This document shows, piece by piece, positions 44,900-52,527 of a stretch of 64,000 nt of DNA. Location of the stretch: contig NZ_AP025737.1 in NCBI RefSeq assembly GCF_023734115.1, forward strand, positions 1,798,001-1,862,000, in the 5' to 3' direction. The stretch's first letter is position 1. Every line of letters begins with the position of its first letter. A program made the position numbers and the translations under genes. The stretch comes from Herbiconiux sp. L3-i23. Lineage in GTDB: Bacteria > Actinomycetota > Actinomycetes > Actinomycetales > Microbacteriaceae. The notes below the pieces were generated by a model. It did not search any database. It was given only the letters and a program-made list of their open reading frames with translations, and was not told the DNA's origin.

Positions 44900-44992
44900 C
44901 TCGGGTACTCCGGCCGTTGAGCGAAGCGATACGAAGGTTGATCGAACAGCCTCCGTATCGCTTCGCTCAACGGGCGGCGCTCGGGTACTCCG
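44899..44992. repeat. Short family A element flanked by a 14-bp direct repeat
   Basis: A 66-bp element (44913-44978) with perfect 19-bp arms CGTTGAGCGAAGCGATACG (44915-44933) and its complement (44954-44972). It is flanked by GCTCGGGTACTCCG at 44899-44912 and 44979-44992. The right copy codes the end of the cupin; the element itself gives the cupin's last three residues and TGA stop. Between convergent genes it can also act as a two-way terminator. Confidence 0.92.
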
Positions 44993-45383
44993 CGTCGGAG
45001 ACCTTCTCGCCCCACGTCGTCTCCGGCTCGCCCGTCTCGGGTGCGGGCGCCTCCCAGAGCGCGAGGTGGCACATGAACTGGTCGGCGGTCGCGCCGTGCC
45101 AGTGCCACTCACCGGCGGGAGTGTGCACGGTATCGCCGGGATGCATCTCGATCAGCTCGCCTCCGCGACTCTGCACGTATCCGACGCCTTCGGTGACGTG
45201 CAGCGTCTGCCCGACCGCGTGCTTGTGCCAGGCGGTGCGCGCCCCGGGGGTGAACCGCACGAGGTTCAGTCGTGCCCGCGAGGGCTCATCGCCGCTGTAG
45301 TAGGCGTTGAAATAGACGTCGCCGCTGAACCACTCGGCCGGCCCTTTCACCGTGGGGGTCTTCGTCTGGATAGTGGTGCTCAT
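44967..45383 (-). CDS. Cupin-domain protein
   Basis: 138 residues, a single cupin barrel. Metal-site residues: GARTAWHKHAVGQTLHVTEG (His, His and a later Glu position) and GDTVHTPAGEWHWHGA. Small cupins of this type act as isomerases, lyases or dioxygenases, often beside regulators. It is the third gene of the ADH-MFS-cupin operon, 39 bases after the MFS gene. The C-terminus EYPSAAR and its stop come from the inserted repeat; removing the repeat would give EYPS and TAA. Confidence 0.88.
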   Translation of the reverse strand: MSTTIQTKTPTVKGPAEWFSGDVYFNAYYSGDEPSRARLNLVRFTPGARTAWHKHAVGQTLHVTEGVGYVQSRGGELIEMHPGDTVHTPAGEWHWHGATADQFMCHLALWEAPAPETGEPETTWGEKVSDAEYPSAAR

Positions 45384-45422
45384 TGCGTTCCTTTCGTCGG
45401 GGCTGGTTGTGAGGGCTGGTCG

Positions 45423-46898
45423 TCAGGGCTGGGCGTCGAGACTGGTCGCCGAGCCACCTCGGGTCGCGGTCGCCTGCGAGGCGACGAAGTGCGCAGGGGG
45501 CTCGGAGAGCCGACGGCGACGGGCTCGGTCGCCGGGCACGATGAGTGCCAGGCATACCGTGAGACAGAGGGCGAGAAGCACGGCGCCCGCGGTGAGCGCG
45601 GCGGAGACGGCGCCAACCGCCGCTCCCCCGTCGTTCGCGAAGGGAGCGGCGACGGCGACGAGAACGCCGAGCCCCACCGACATGCCGAGCTGGTGGAAGG
45701 TGTTCACCAGTCCGGACGCCGCCCCCGCATCCTCGTCGCGCACGCCGGCGATCCCGGCGGAGGTCAGCGGGGCGAACACCAGCCCCTGGCCCGCACCGAT
45801 GACGACCATCGGCGCGGCGACGCTCAGGAGGTAGTTGCTGTCCGCGTCGAGGCGGCTGAGCCAGAACATTCCGACGAGGGTGAGGGCCACTCCGGCGAGA
45901 AGGGGCGGCGTCTCGCCGAAACGGCGGGTGATGCGCGGGATTGCCATCGCGACGGCGAAGTTCACCACGGTCATCGGCAGGAAGCCGATACCCGCCTGCA
46001 GCGGGTTCAGCCCCAGGATGTCCTGCAGGTACTGGGTCGTGAAGTAGAAGAACCCGATCATGGCGCCCATGTAGAGCATCCGCGCGAGGTAGGCGCCGGT
46101 GCGGATCCTGCTGGCGAACAGACGCAGCGGCATGATCGGCTGGGCGGCCCTCGCCTCGTTGACCACGAGCGCGACGAGGAGGAGCACTCCGACGGCGAGC
46201 GCCCCGAGGGTGACCGGCGACGTCCAGGACGTATCCGCGGATTCGATCACCGCGAGGACGATGGCGCCGATCCCGAGGGTGGTGGCCACCGCGCCGAATG
46301 CGTCGAATCGGCCCTGACTGCGCGCCGACTCGGGAAGGAAGCGCGGGGCGAGGAGGATCATCGCGATCCCGATCGGCACGTTCACGAAGAATCCGGCCCG
46401 CCAGGAGATCCAGTGCGCTAGGGCTCCCCCGACGACCAGCCCGAGGCTCGCCCCGATGCCGGCGGTCGCTCCGTACAGGGCGACCGCGCGCGACCGTTCG
46501 CGTCCTGCGGGAAAGCTCGAGGTGATGAGCGACAACGACGACGGGGCGACGATCGCCGCGCCGACGCCCTGCAGGGCGCGGCCTCCGATGATCCACCAGT
46601 CGCTCTGAGCGAGGCCGATGAGAAGTGACGCGGCCGAGAAGACGACCAGGCCGAACACGAACACGCGGCGGCGGCCGAGGAGGTCGCCGGCGCGCGCACC
46701 GAGCAGCAGCAGCCCGCCGAACACGAGGGTGTACGCGTCCTGCACCCACGAGAGCTCCCCCGCGCCCAATCGCAGGTCGTTCTCGAGGCTCGGCAGCGCG
46801 GTGAAGATCACCGAATTGTCGAGCAGGATCATGAAATAGCTGAGCAGGACGATCGCGAGGATCGCCCCCTTGTGTGCGGCGGGCTGCTGCGCACGCAT
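45423..46898 (-). CDS. MFS drug-efflux transporter (DHA2, 14-helix type)
   Basis: 491 residues, about 14 hydrophobic helices. Motifs: ILLDNSVIFTALPSLENDL (helix 1, motif D1-like), GARAGDLLGRRRVFVFGL (motif A), GRALQGVGAAIVAPSSLSLI and GATAGIGASLGLVVGGAL (motif C). It should export a toxic compound with protons. ATG 46896-46898 overlaps the ADH stop by one base (TGATG), so translation is coupled. Confidence 0.92.
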   Translation of the reverse strand: MRAQQPAAHKGAILAIVLLSYFMILLDNSVIFTALPSLENDLRLGAGELSWVQDAYTLVFGGLLLLGARAGDLLGRRRVFVFGLVVFSAASLLIGLAQSDWWIIGGRALQGVGAAIVAPSSLSLITSSFPAGRERSRAVALYGATAGIGASLGLVVGGALAHWISWRAGFFVNVPIGIAMILLAPRFLPESARSQGRFDAFGAVATTLGIGAIVLAVIESADTSWTSPVTLGALAVGVLLLVALVVNEARAAQPIMPLRLFASRIRTGAYLARMLYMGAMIGFFYFTTQYLQDILGLNPLQAGIGFLPMTVVNFAVAMAIPRITRRFGETPPLLAGVALTLVGMFWLSRLDADSNYLLSVAAPMVVIGAGQGLVFAPLTSAGIAGVRDEDAGAASGLVNTFHQLGMSVGLGVLVAVAAPFANDGGAAVGAVSAALTAGAVLLALCLTVCLALIVPGDRARRRRLSEPPAHFVASQATATRGGSATSLDAQP

Positions 46899-47938
46899 CA
46901 GAAGGTGACCAGGACCTTGAGCGCCTCTCGCGCATCCATCGACGCGTATCCGGCAGGGACTCCGTCGATGGTGACGCTGCTGTCGAACACCCGGCCGGGG
47001 TCGATCTCGCCGTTCAGCACCTGCGGGATGGCCTGCTCGAGGTAGGCGCGCACCGGCGCGGGGCCGCCCGTGAGGGTGACGTTCTTGCCGAACAGCGAAC
47101 CGAATCCGATCGGAGCCTCCTCGTATTGCGGAACCCCGACGCGCGAGATGACGCCGCCCGGGCGGACGATGCCGAACGACTGCTCGTACGCGGGCATGTG
47201 TCCGACCGCTTCGAGCACGACGTGCGAGCCTTCGCCGCCGGTGAGCTCCAGCACCTTCGCGATGCCCTCGTCGCCGCGTTCGGCGACGACGTCGGTGGCG
47301 CCGAACTCGATGCCGAGGTCGGTTCGCGCCGTGTGCCGCCCCATCAGGATGATGCGCTCGGCACCGAGCTGACGCGACGCCAACACCGCCGACAGACCCA
47401 CGGCACCGTCGCCGATCACCGTGACGGTCTTCCCCTCGGTGACACGGCCCATGTGCGCGGCGTGGTACCCGGTGAGGTAGACGTCGGAAAGCGTGAGCAG
47501 CGACGGGAGCAGGTCGCTCGTCTCGTCGATGCCGGGAACGACGACGAGGCTGCCGTCGGCCTGTGGGATGCGGGCGAGCTCCGCCTGGAGCCCGCCGATC
47601 TCACGGCTGCCGTAGAAGCCGCCGTGCACGCACGAGGTGTGGAAGCCTTCGCGGCAGAAGACGCAGGTGTTGTCGCTGAACGCGAACGGGGCGATCACGA
47701 AATCGCCCTTCTTCAAGGTGGTCACAGCGGAGCCGATCTCCTCGACCACGCCGATCAGTTCATGCCCCATCGGGGTGCCCTGCTCGCCGTGCTCCATCGT
47801 GTGGAACGGGTGCAGGTCCGATCCGCAGACGCAGGCCCGCACGGCGCGGACGATCGCGTCGGTGGGGGCGACGATGACGGGGTCGGGCACGGTCTCGACG
47901 CGGACGTCGCCGGCGCCGTACATGAATGTGGCTCTCAT
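46898..47938 (-). CDS. Zinc-dependent alcohol dehydrogenase
   Basis: 346 residues of the medium-chain dehydrogenase family. Catalytic zinc ligands: Cys in ACVCGSDLHPFH and GHE in MGHELIGVVEE. A structural-zinc loop (DNTCVFCREGFHTSCVHGG) is present but has three Cys instead of four. NAD(P) site: VIGDGAVGLSAVLASRQLGA. First gene of the operon with the MFS exporter and cupin. ATG 47938 is the family start. The 38-bp inverted repeat at 48009-48046 lies about 70 bases upstream. Confidence 0.92.
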   Translation of the reverse strand: MRATFMYGAGDVRVETVPDPVIVAPTDAIVRAVRACVCGSDLHPFHTMEHGEQGTPMGHELIGVVEEIGSAVTTLKKGDFVIAPFAFSDNTCVFCREGFHTSCVHGGFYGSREIGGLQAELARIPQADGSLVVVPGIDETSDLLPSLLTLSDVYLTGYHAAHMGRVTEGKTVTVIGDGAVGLSAVLASRQLGAERIILMGRHTARTDLGIEFGATDVVAERGDEGIAKVLELTGGEGSHVVLEAVGHMPAYEQSFGIVRPGGVISRVGVPQYEEAPIGFGSLFGKNVTLTGGPAPVRAYLEQAIPQVLNGEIDPGRVFDSSVTIDGVPAGYASMDAREALKVLVTF

Positions 47939-48008
47939 GGATTCCTTCGGTTCGGGTCGTCGCGCAGCATTCGCGACCGTTCCATCCCAACCGAGGCCGC
48001 TCACGTGC

Positions 48009-48046
48009 GGGAGGCCCTGTCGTAGCAGGCACTGACAAGGCCTCCC
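48009..48046. promoter_or_regulatory. Inverted repeat, candidate operator between ADH operon and DUF2255 gene
   Basis: GGGAGGCC (48009-48016) and GGCCTCCC (48039-48046) pair perfectly; the arms go on inward as TGTC (48018-48021) and GACA (48034-48037). On the minus strand it holds CCTTGTCAGTGCCTGCTACG, with a TTGTCA that could be a -35 box. It sits between divergent genes, the usual place for an operator; the MmyB-type protein is the likely binder. Confidence 0.5.
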
Positions 48047-48125
48047 TCGCGGCGGCGCTCCGACGTACGTTCTGCGGGAAGGGACGCGGAAGACGCCGCG
48101 TCCCTCGCAGACGAGAGGGCAGGCG

Positions 48126-48497
48126 ATGAGCAGCTGGAGCGACGCGGACCTCGCGACGTTGGATCGGGTCGGAGAGATCCGCATCGCCGGTCGGCGCGAC
48201 GACGGGTCCACGCGGAAGCCGGTCATCATCTGGCACGTCGTCGTCGATGGAGTCCTGTACGTGAGGTCGGTGCGCGGCACCGCCGGCGGCTGGTACCGGG
48301 GCGTCGCACGGCGCTTCGAGGGGACCATCGAGTGGGACGGCGCGCCGCACGCGGTGACCTTCGTGCTCGATGGATCGCGTGACGACGAAGTCGACGCCGC
48401 CTACTTCGCGAAGTACGGCCGCGGCTCCTCGAGCCAGGCGATCACGTCCGCCACGGCGAAAGCGACCACCCTGCGAGTGGAGCCGGCTGCCGCATAG
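48126..48497 (+). CDS. DUF2255 family protein
   Basis: 123 residues, close to the full family length. Features: WSDADLATLDRVGEIRIAGR, TRKPVIIWHVVVDGVLYVRS, GTAGGWYRGVARR and DAAYFAKYGRGSSSQAI, the layout of DUF2255, related to FMN-binding split-barrel-like folds. Function unknown; often beside short-chain or zinc dehydrogenases. Divergent from the ADH operon, so possibly under the same operator. GAGGGCAGG before ATG 48126 may be its ribosome site. Confidence 0.88.
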   Translation: MSSWSDADLATLDRVGEIRIAGRRDDGSTRKPVIIWHVVVDGVLYVRSVRGTAGGWYRGVARRFEGTIEWDGAPHAVTFVLDGSRDDEVDAAYFAKYGRGSSSQAITSATAKATTLRVEPAAA

Positions 48498-48508
48498 GGC
48501 GCGGCACC

Positions 48509-48895
48509 ACGGTCTCGATGCGCTGCGCTTACTCGACCCGTTTCGATACGCTCCTTCGTCGCTACTCAACGACCGGTTTCAGGGCCCGCCCGTTGAGCGA
48601 AGCGATACGAAGGGCCATACCTCCAACCGGTCGTCGAGTAGGGCCGCCAGGCCCGTATCGAGACGGCTTGAGTAAGCGAGGAACGAGCGCATCGAGAGCG
48701 CGCGCTGTGGTCTCGATGCGCTCCGCTTACTCGACCCGTTTCGATACGCTCCTTCGTCGCTACTCAACGACCGGTTTCAGGGCCCGCTCGTTGAGCGAAG
48801 CGATACGAAGGGCATGACTCCCCCACCCGGTCGTCGAGTAAGCGAAGCGCACCGAGACGGCTCGAGTAGCGAGGAACGAGCGTATCGAGAGCACA
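48509..48895. repeat. Family A repeat block, several mosaic copies
   Basis: Contains two copies of GACCCGTTTCGATACGCTCC with TTCGTCGCTACTCAACGACC, each followed by CGTTGAGCGAAGCGATACGA, then inverted parts starting CCGGTCGTCGAGTA. It is the same material as 9025-9401 rearranged. No gene. Confidence 0.88.
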
Positions 48896-48918
48896 GCGCC
48901 ACGGTCGCGGGTTTCGCC

Positions 48919-49040
48919 CGGTCGCTGAGGAGGCCGTTCACGGCCGTCGCGATGCGACGCGAGTCGGTCGGTGTGCTGACAGTGAAGGGGGATGCGCAGT
49001 TCCTCGCATCGCGACGGCCTGGCGGGTCTCCTCAGCGAGC
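48919..49040. repeat. Family B repeat next to the family A block
   Basis: GGTCGCTGAGGAGGCCGTTC, ACGGCCGTCGCGATGCGACG, a ~45-base spacer, then CATCGCGACGGCCTGGCGGG and TCTCCTCAGCGAGC in inverted order. With the block before it, it fills 48498-49051. Confidence 0.88.
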
Positions 49041-49051
49041 AGAGTGACGCG

Positions 49052-49471
49052 CTACGGGCGACCGGCGGAAGGCACCTCGAGGTCGGCGAGCAGGGCCTCC
49101 ACCCGGGCGCGGATGGCGTCGCGGATGGGGCGGACCGTATCGAGCCCCTGGCCCGCAGGGTCGTCGAGTTCCCAGTCCTCGTAGCGCTTCCCCGGGAAGA
49201 ACGGGCAGGCGTCGCCACAGCCCATGGTGACGACCACGTCGGCGGCGCGCACCGAGTCGGGAGTGAGCAGCTTCGGCGTCTCGTTCGCGATATCGATGCC
49301 CTCTTCGGCCATCGCCGCCACCGCCACCGGATTGATGCCGTCCGCCGGTGCCGACCCGGCGGAGAAGACATCGACCGCGCCGCCGCTCAGAGCCGCGAGA
49401 TATCCCGCCGCCATCTGCGAGCGACCCGCGTTGTGGACGCAGACGAACAACACGGAGGGCTTCGCGCTCAT
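49052..49471 (-). CDS. arsC: Arsenate reductase/low-molecular-weight phosphatase-like (ArsC)
   Basis: 139 residues with the PTP-loop Cys11-x5-Arg17 (CVHNAGRS) near the N-terminus and the arsenate-reductase-like MGCGDACPFFPGKRYEDWEL (about 83-102), plus DPAGQGLDTVRPIRDAI. It reduces arsenate to arsenite with thiols (thioredoxin or mycothiol). No arsR or arsenite exporter is adjacent. ATG 49471 has TACGCT 6 nt upstream (49478-49483). Family B repeats lie just beyond the stop. Confidence 0.92.
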   Translation of the reverse strand: MSAKPSVLFVCVHNAGRSQMAAGYLAALSGGAVDVFSAGSAPADGINPVAVAAMAEEGIDIANETPKLLTPDSVRAADVVVTMGCGDACPFFPGKRYEDWELDDPAGQGLDTVRPIRDAIRARVEALLADLEVPSAGRP

Positions 49472-49477
49472 CCCATC

Positions 49478-49483
49478 AGCGTA
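49478..49483 (-). promoter_or_regulatory. -10 box for leaderless arsC
   Basis: TACGCT, 6 nt before ATG 49471. Confidence 0.5.
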
Positions 49484-49511
49484 GCTCCGCGGCCGGCCAC
49501 CGTACGGGGCT

Positions 49512-49517
49512 TAGCCT
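49512..49517 (+). promoter_or_regulatory. -10 box for leaderless lysE-type gene
   Basis: TAGCCT, 7 nt before GTG 49525. Confidence 0.55.
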
Positions 49518-49524
49518 GCCTCCC

Positions 49525-50163
49525 GTGGACATCCCCCAAGCGCTCCTCGGCTTCACCGTCGTCGCCGCCCTGCTCACGATCGTGCCGGGAATCGACACCG
49601 CCCTGGTGCTGCGCTCGGCGATCGGCCGCGGTCCGGTCGCGGCCATGGTCACGGCCGCCGGAGTCGGCACCGGAACCCTCGTCTGGGGTGTTGTCGCCGC
49701 GGTCGGTGCCTCCGCGGTCCTCGCCGCATCCGAGACCGCGTACCGGGTGCTCACTCTCGCCGGCGCCGCCTACATGATCTGGCTGGGCGTCTCCATGTTC
49801 GCGAAGACGTTCCGACCGGGCGCCGCCCACTCCCCCGACACGCTGCCGACTCCGGCCCGAGCTGGGCTGTGGCGGGCGTGGGCGACCGGCGCGGGCACGA
49901 ACCTGCTCAACCCGAAGGTCGGCGCGTTCTACCTCGCGACCATCCCCCAGTTCATCCCGGCGGGCACGTCGCCGATCCTGATGGGCGTCGCGCTCGCCGC
50001 CATCCACTTCGCGCTCGGCCTCGTCTGGGCCGGGATCATCGTCGCCGCGTCGAGAGCGGCGTCGCGGTGGTTGCAGAACGCCAAGGCGGTGAAGCTCGTC
50101 GACCGCATCACCGGGGGCGTGCTGGTCGCCTTCGGCGTGCGGCTCGCCCTGCAACCCCACTGA
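49525..50163 (+). CDS. LysE/RhtB-family amino-acid exporter
   Basis: 212 residues, six hydrophobic segments. Family motifs: ALLTIVPGIDTALVLRSAIG at the N-terminus (the GPG-like turn is PGID), VTAAGVGTGTLVWGVVAAVG and GAGTNLLNPKVGAFYLATIP. It exports amino acids or derivatives. GTG 49525 is supported by TAGCCT 7 nt upstream and by the family N-terminus. Confidence 0.93.
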   Translation: MDIPQALLGFTVVAALLTIVPGIDTALVLRSAIGRGPVAAMVTAAGVGTGTLVWGVVAAVGASAVLAASETAYRVLTLAGAAYMIWLGVSMFAKTFRPGAAHSPDTLPTPARAGLWRAWATGAGTNLLNPKVGAFYLATIPQFIPAGTSPILMGVALAAIHFALGLVWAGIIVAASRAASRWLQNAKAVKLVDRITGGVLVAFGVRLALQPH

Positions 50164-50227
50164 CGGCCGGCGGGCCTCGGTCGCCGATGTCCGCGCGTCA
50201 GAGCCGTCGGCTGCGGGGGGCTCGCCC

Positions 50228-50233
50228 TAGGTT
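50228..50233 (+). promoter_or_regulatory. -10 box for leaderless membrane-protein gene
   Basis: TAGGTT, 6 nt before ATG 50240. Confidence 0.5.
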
Positions 50234-50239
50234 GAGCGC

Positions 50240-50974
50240 ATGAGGACTCCGGATGTTCGCCGCTGGACCGGGCTGTCGGCTCTCGCCGTCGCCCTGTTCC
50301 TCGCCGTCGAGGCGATCACCAAGCTGACCATGCCCCCGCGTCCGCAGCTCGACGACTCCGATGCACTCGTCGCCTACGCGCAGGCCTCCAGCTCGCAGAC
50401 CTTCATCGTGATCCTCGCCGACACGTTCGTGATGGCGTTCCTCATCGTCTTCCTCGCGAGCTTCCGGCAGCTGATCAACCGGGCACGACCCGATGTCGAG
50501 TGGCTCGCCGACCTCGCGTTCGGCGCCGGGCTCGTGTTCATCGCGGTCACCCTCGTCGGCGACGCTATGGACGGCGGCGCAGCGCTCGACACGCTGGGGC
50601 TCACCCCGGATCCTTCGGCCATCCGGACGCTGATCGAAGGGCACGCGATCATGTTCGGCTCGACCGGCGCCGTGCTGCTCGCGCTCGTCTCGGCCACCGC
50701 CGCGTACCTGACGTTCCTGTCCGGAGCCGTGCCGCGGTGGACGGGCTACCTCGCTGCGGCGACGGCCGTGTCGAACCTCGTGTGGGCGCCGCTCGGGTTC
50801 ACGGGCACGTCGCCCACGAGCTTCTTCGCGACGGGCGGGGCCGGTAACGCGATCCTCGCCATCTTCCCGTGGCTCGTCTGGGTGTTCTGCGTCGGCATCA
50901 CGACGGTGCGCGGCGCGCGTCCCGGGACTGCCCGCTCCGGTGGGCCGAAGGCCGTCGCCGACGCGGCGGTGTGA
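50240..50974 (+). CDS. Six-helix membrane protein of unknown function (DUF4386-like)
   Basis: 244 residues with hydrophobic segments near 12-28, 55-78, 92-112, 133-157, 165-185 and 200-222. The order of segments resembles DUF4386 proteins, but no diagnostic motif is certain. A polar tail (RGARPGTARSGGPKAVADAA) ends the protein. ATG 50240 with TAGGTT 6 nt upstream. Role unknown. Confidence 0.75.
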   Translation: MRTPDVRRWTGLSALAVALFLAVEAITKLTMPPRPQLDDSDALVAYAQASSSQTFIVILADTFVMAFLIVFLASFRQLINRARPDVEWLADLAFGAGLVFIAVTLVGDAMDGGAALDTLGLTPDPSAIRTLIEGHAIMFGSTGAVLLALVSATAAYLTFLSGAVPRWTGYLAAATAVSNLVWAPLGFTGTSPTSFFATGGAGNAILAIFPWLVWVFCVGITTVRGARPGTARSGGPKAVADAAV

Positions 50975-50986
50975 CGCCGGCGCAGG

Positions 50987-51637
50987 TCAGCGGCGGCGCA
51001 GTCGGTCCCAGTCGGCGCGGGTGAGAGTATGCCGGGTCGCGCTCACCTGCACGAAGCCGAGCCGACCGGCGAGCGCCCGTGAGCGGAGGTTCTCCGGACG
51101 GATCTCCGCGTGCACCACGGTGACCGCCAAGCGCAGGAAGGCGAGAGCGAGGGCGGCATCCGCCGCTTCGGCGGCGTAGCCCTTGCCCGTGTAGGCGGGG
51201 TTCAGCACCCAGCCCATCTCTGCCGAGCGTGTCGCGGCGCGGACGTCGCGCAGGTGCAGAGACACGTCGCCGATGACGACCCCATCGAACTCGACGGCCC
51301 AGGCGGCGAAGTCGTCGGCCTGCTCCAGCCGGACGTGACGGGTGCGGTCTCGCAGGTGACGCCGGGACTGACGGGCGTCGCGGGTCGGCCAGCGCAACCC
51401 GTCCCGGACACTCGCCGACGACTGCAACGCGAACCAGTCCGCGGTGTCCGACATGCGGTGCCGGCGCAGGACGAGCCGGTCGGTGTCGACCCGCCGCACC
51501 AGGAGAGGGCGCTCCACCCTGTCGCCGCGCAGGAACCGAGGACGTCGCACTCCGAGCGCGCGAGCGATGCGACGTACGCCGTCGGAGAGGGATGCGACCT
51601 GGGGTCCGTTCGGGAAGGCGGGCCGAGCTGTGGTCAT
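50987..51637 (-). CDS. GNAT-family N-acetyltransferase
   Basis: 216 residues. The GNAT domain (about 55-210) begins TDRLVLRRHRMSD, has EFDGVVIGDVSLHL and the acetyl-CoA loop LNPAYTGKGYAAEAADAALA, then HAEIRPENLRSRALAGRLGF. It matches the RimJ/RimL-like branch; the acceptor is unknown. An Arg-rich stretch (about 20-55) precedes the domain. ATG 51637 has TACTGT 6 nt upstream (51644-51649). Confidence 0.9.
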   Translation of the reverse strand: MTTARPAFPNGPQVASLSDGVRRIARALGVRRPRFLRGDRVERPLLVRRVDTDRLVLRRHRMSDTADWFALQSSASVRDGLRWPTRDARQSRRHLRDRTRHVRLEQADDFAAWAVEFDGVVIGDVSLHLRDVRAATRSAEMGWVLNPAYTGKGYAAEAADAALALAFLRLAVTVVHAEIRPENLRSRALAGRLGFVQVSATRHTLTRADWDRLRRR

Positions 51638-51643
51638 CCGCCG

Positions 51644-51649
51644 ACAGTA
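51644..51649 (-). promoter_or_regulatory. -10 box for leaderless GNAT gene
   Basis: TACTGT, 6 nt before ATG 51637. Confidence 0.5.
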
Positions 51650-51735
51650 GGCGGCTCGGGCAAGCGCGTTCTGTGGCTTCGTGTGCGGTTGATGTGAAGC
51701 CCTGCTCCCCGGACAGCGGCGGTCGAAGGGCCGAC

Positions 51736-51741
51736 TACAGT
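51736..51741 (+). promoter_or_regulatory. -10 box for leaderless response-regulator gene
   Basis: TACAGT, 6 nt before GTG 51748. It decides this start over the in-frame ATG 51784. Confidence 0.5.
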
Positions 51742-51747
51742 TGGCGC

Positions 51748-52527
51748 GTGTCGGCAGCAGAACCCGAGCAGAGCGTCTCGACCATGGAGCGCAGGCGAGC
51801 CGTCCTCGCCCAGCTTCCGCGCATGCACCGGGCCGACGGCACACCGATCCGGGTGCTGCTCGTCGACGACGAACGGGTGCTCACCGATCTCGTCAAACTG
51901 GCGCTCGGTTACGAGGGCTGGGTCGTCGACGTGACGCTCACGGGCCGCGCGGGCATCGAACGCTACAAGTCGCTCCGCCCCGACGTCGTGGTGCTCGACA
52001 TCATGCTGCCCGACCTCGACGGTCTCGCGGTGCTGTCCGAGATGCGCGCGCTCGGCCGATCGACGCCGACCCTCTTCCTCACCGCCAAGGACTCGATCGA
52101 CGACCGCATCGTCGGGCTCACCGCAGGCGGCGACGACTACATGACCAAGCCGTTCGCTCTCGAGGAGCTCGTCGCGCGGCTTCGCGGTCTGCTCCGTCGC
52201 ACCGCCGAGCAGGTCGTCGAGGAGGACCCCATCCTCGTCGTCGGCGACCTCGTGCTCGACGAGAGCAGCCACGAGGTCACCCGTAGCGGCGACCCGATCG
52301 CCCTCACCACGACCGAGTTCGAACTGCTGCGATACCTGATGCGCAACCCGAAGCGGGTGGTCAGCCGAGCGCAGATACTCGACCGGGTGTGGAACTACGA
52401 CTTCTCGGGTCGGGTGAACATCGTCGACCTCTACGTCTCATACCTGCGCAAGAAGATCGACGCCGAGCGCAAACCGATGATCCACACGGTCCGCGGTGTC
52501 GGCTATGTGCTGAGGCCCACCGAATGA
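51748..52527 (+). CDS. OmpR-family response regulator
   Basis: 259 residues. After a ~33-residue N-terminal extension, the receiver domain has LLVDDE, phospho-acceptor Asp84 in VVVLDIMLPD and Lys in YMTKPFA; the winged helix follows with LTTTEFELLRYLMRNPKRVV and VRGVGYVLR. It resembles TcrA/MprA regulators of actinobacteria. Stop and the kinase start overlap (ATGA), so the pair is one unit. Confidence 0.94.
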   Translation: MSAAEPEQSVSTMERRRAVLAQLPRMHRADGTPIRVLLVDDERVLTDLVKLALGYEGWVVDVTLTGRAGIERYKSLRPDVVVLDIMLPDLDGLAVLSEMRALGRSTPTLFLTAKDSIDDRIVGLTAGGDDYMTKPFALEELVARLRGLLRRTAEQVVEEDPILVVGDLVLDESSHEVTRSGDPIALTTTEFELLRYLMRNPKRVVSRAQILDRVWNYDFSGRVNIVDLYVSYLRKKIDAERKPMIHTVRGVGYVLRPTE

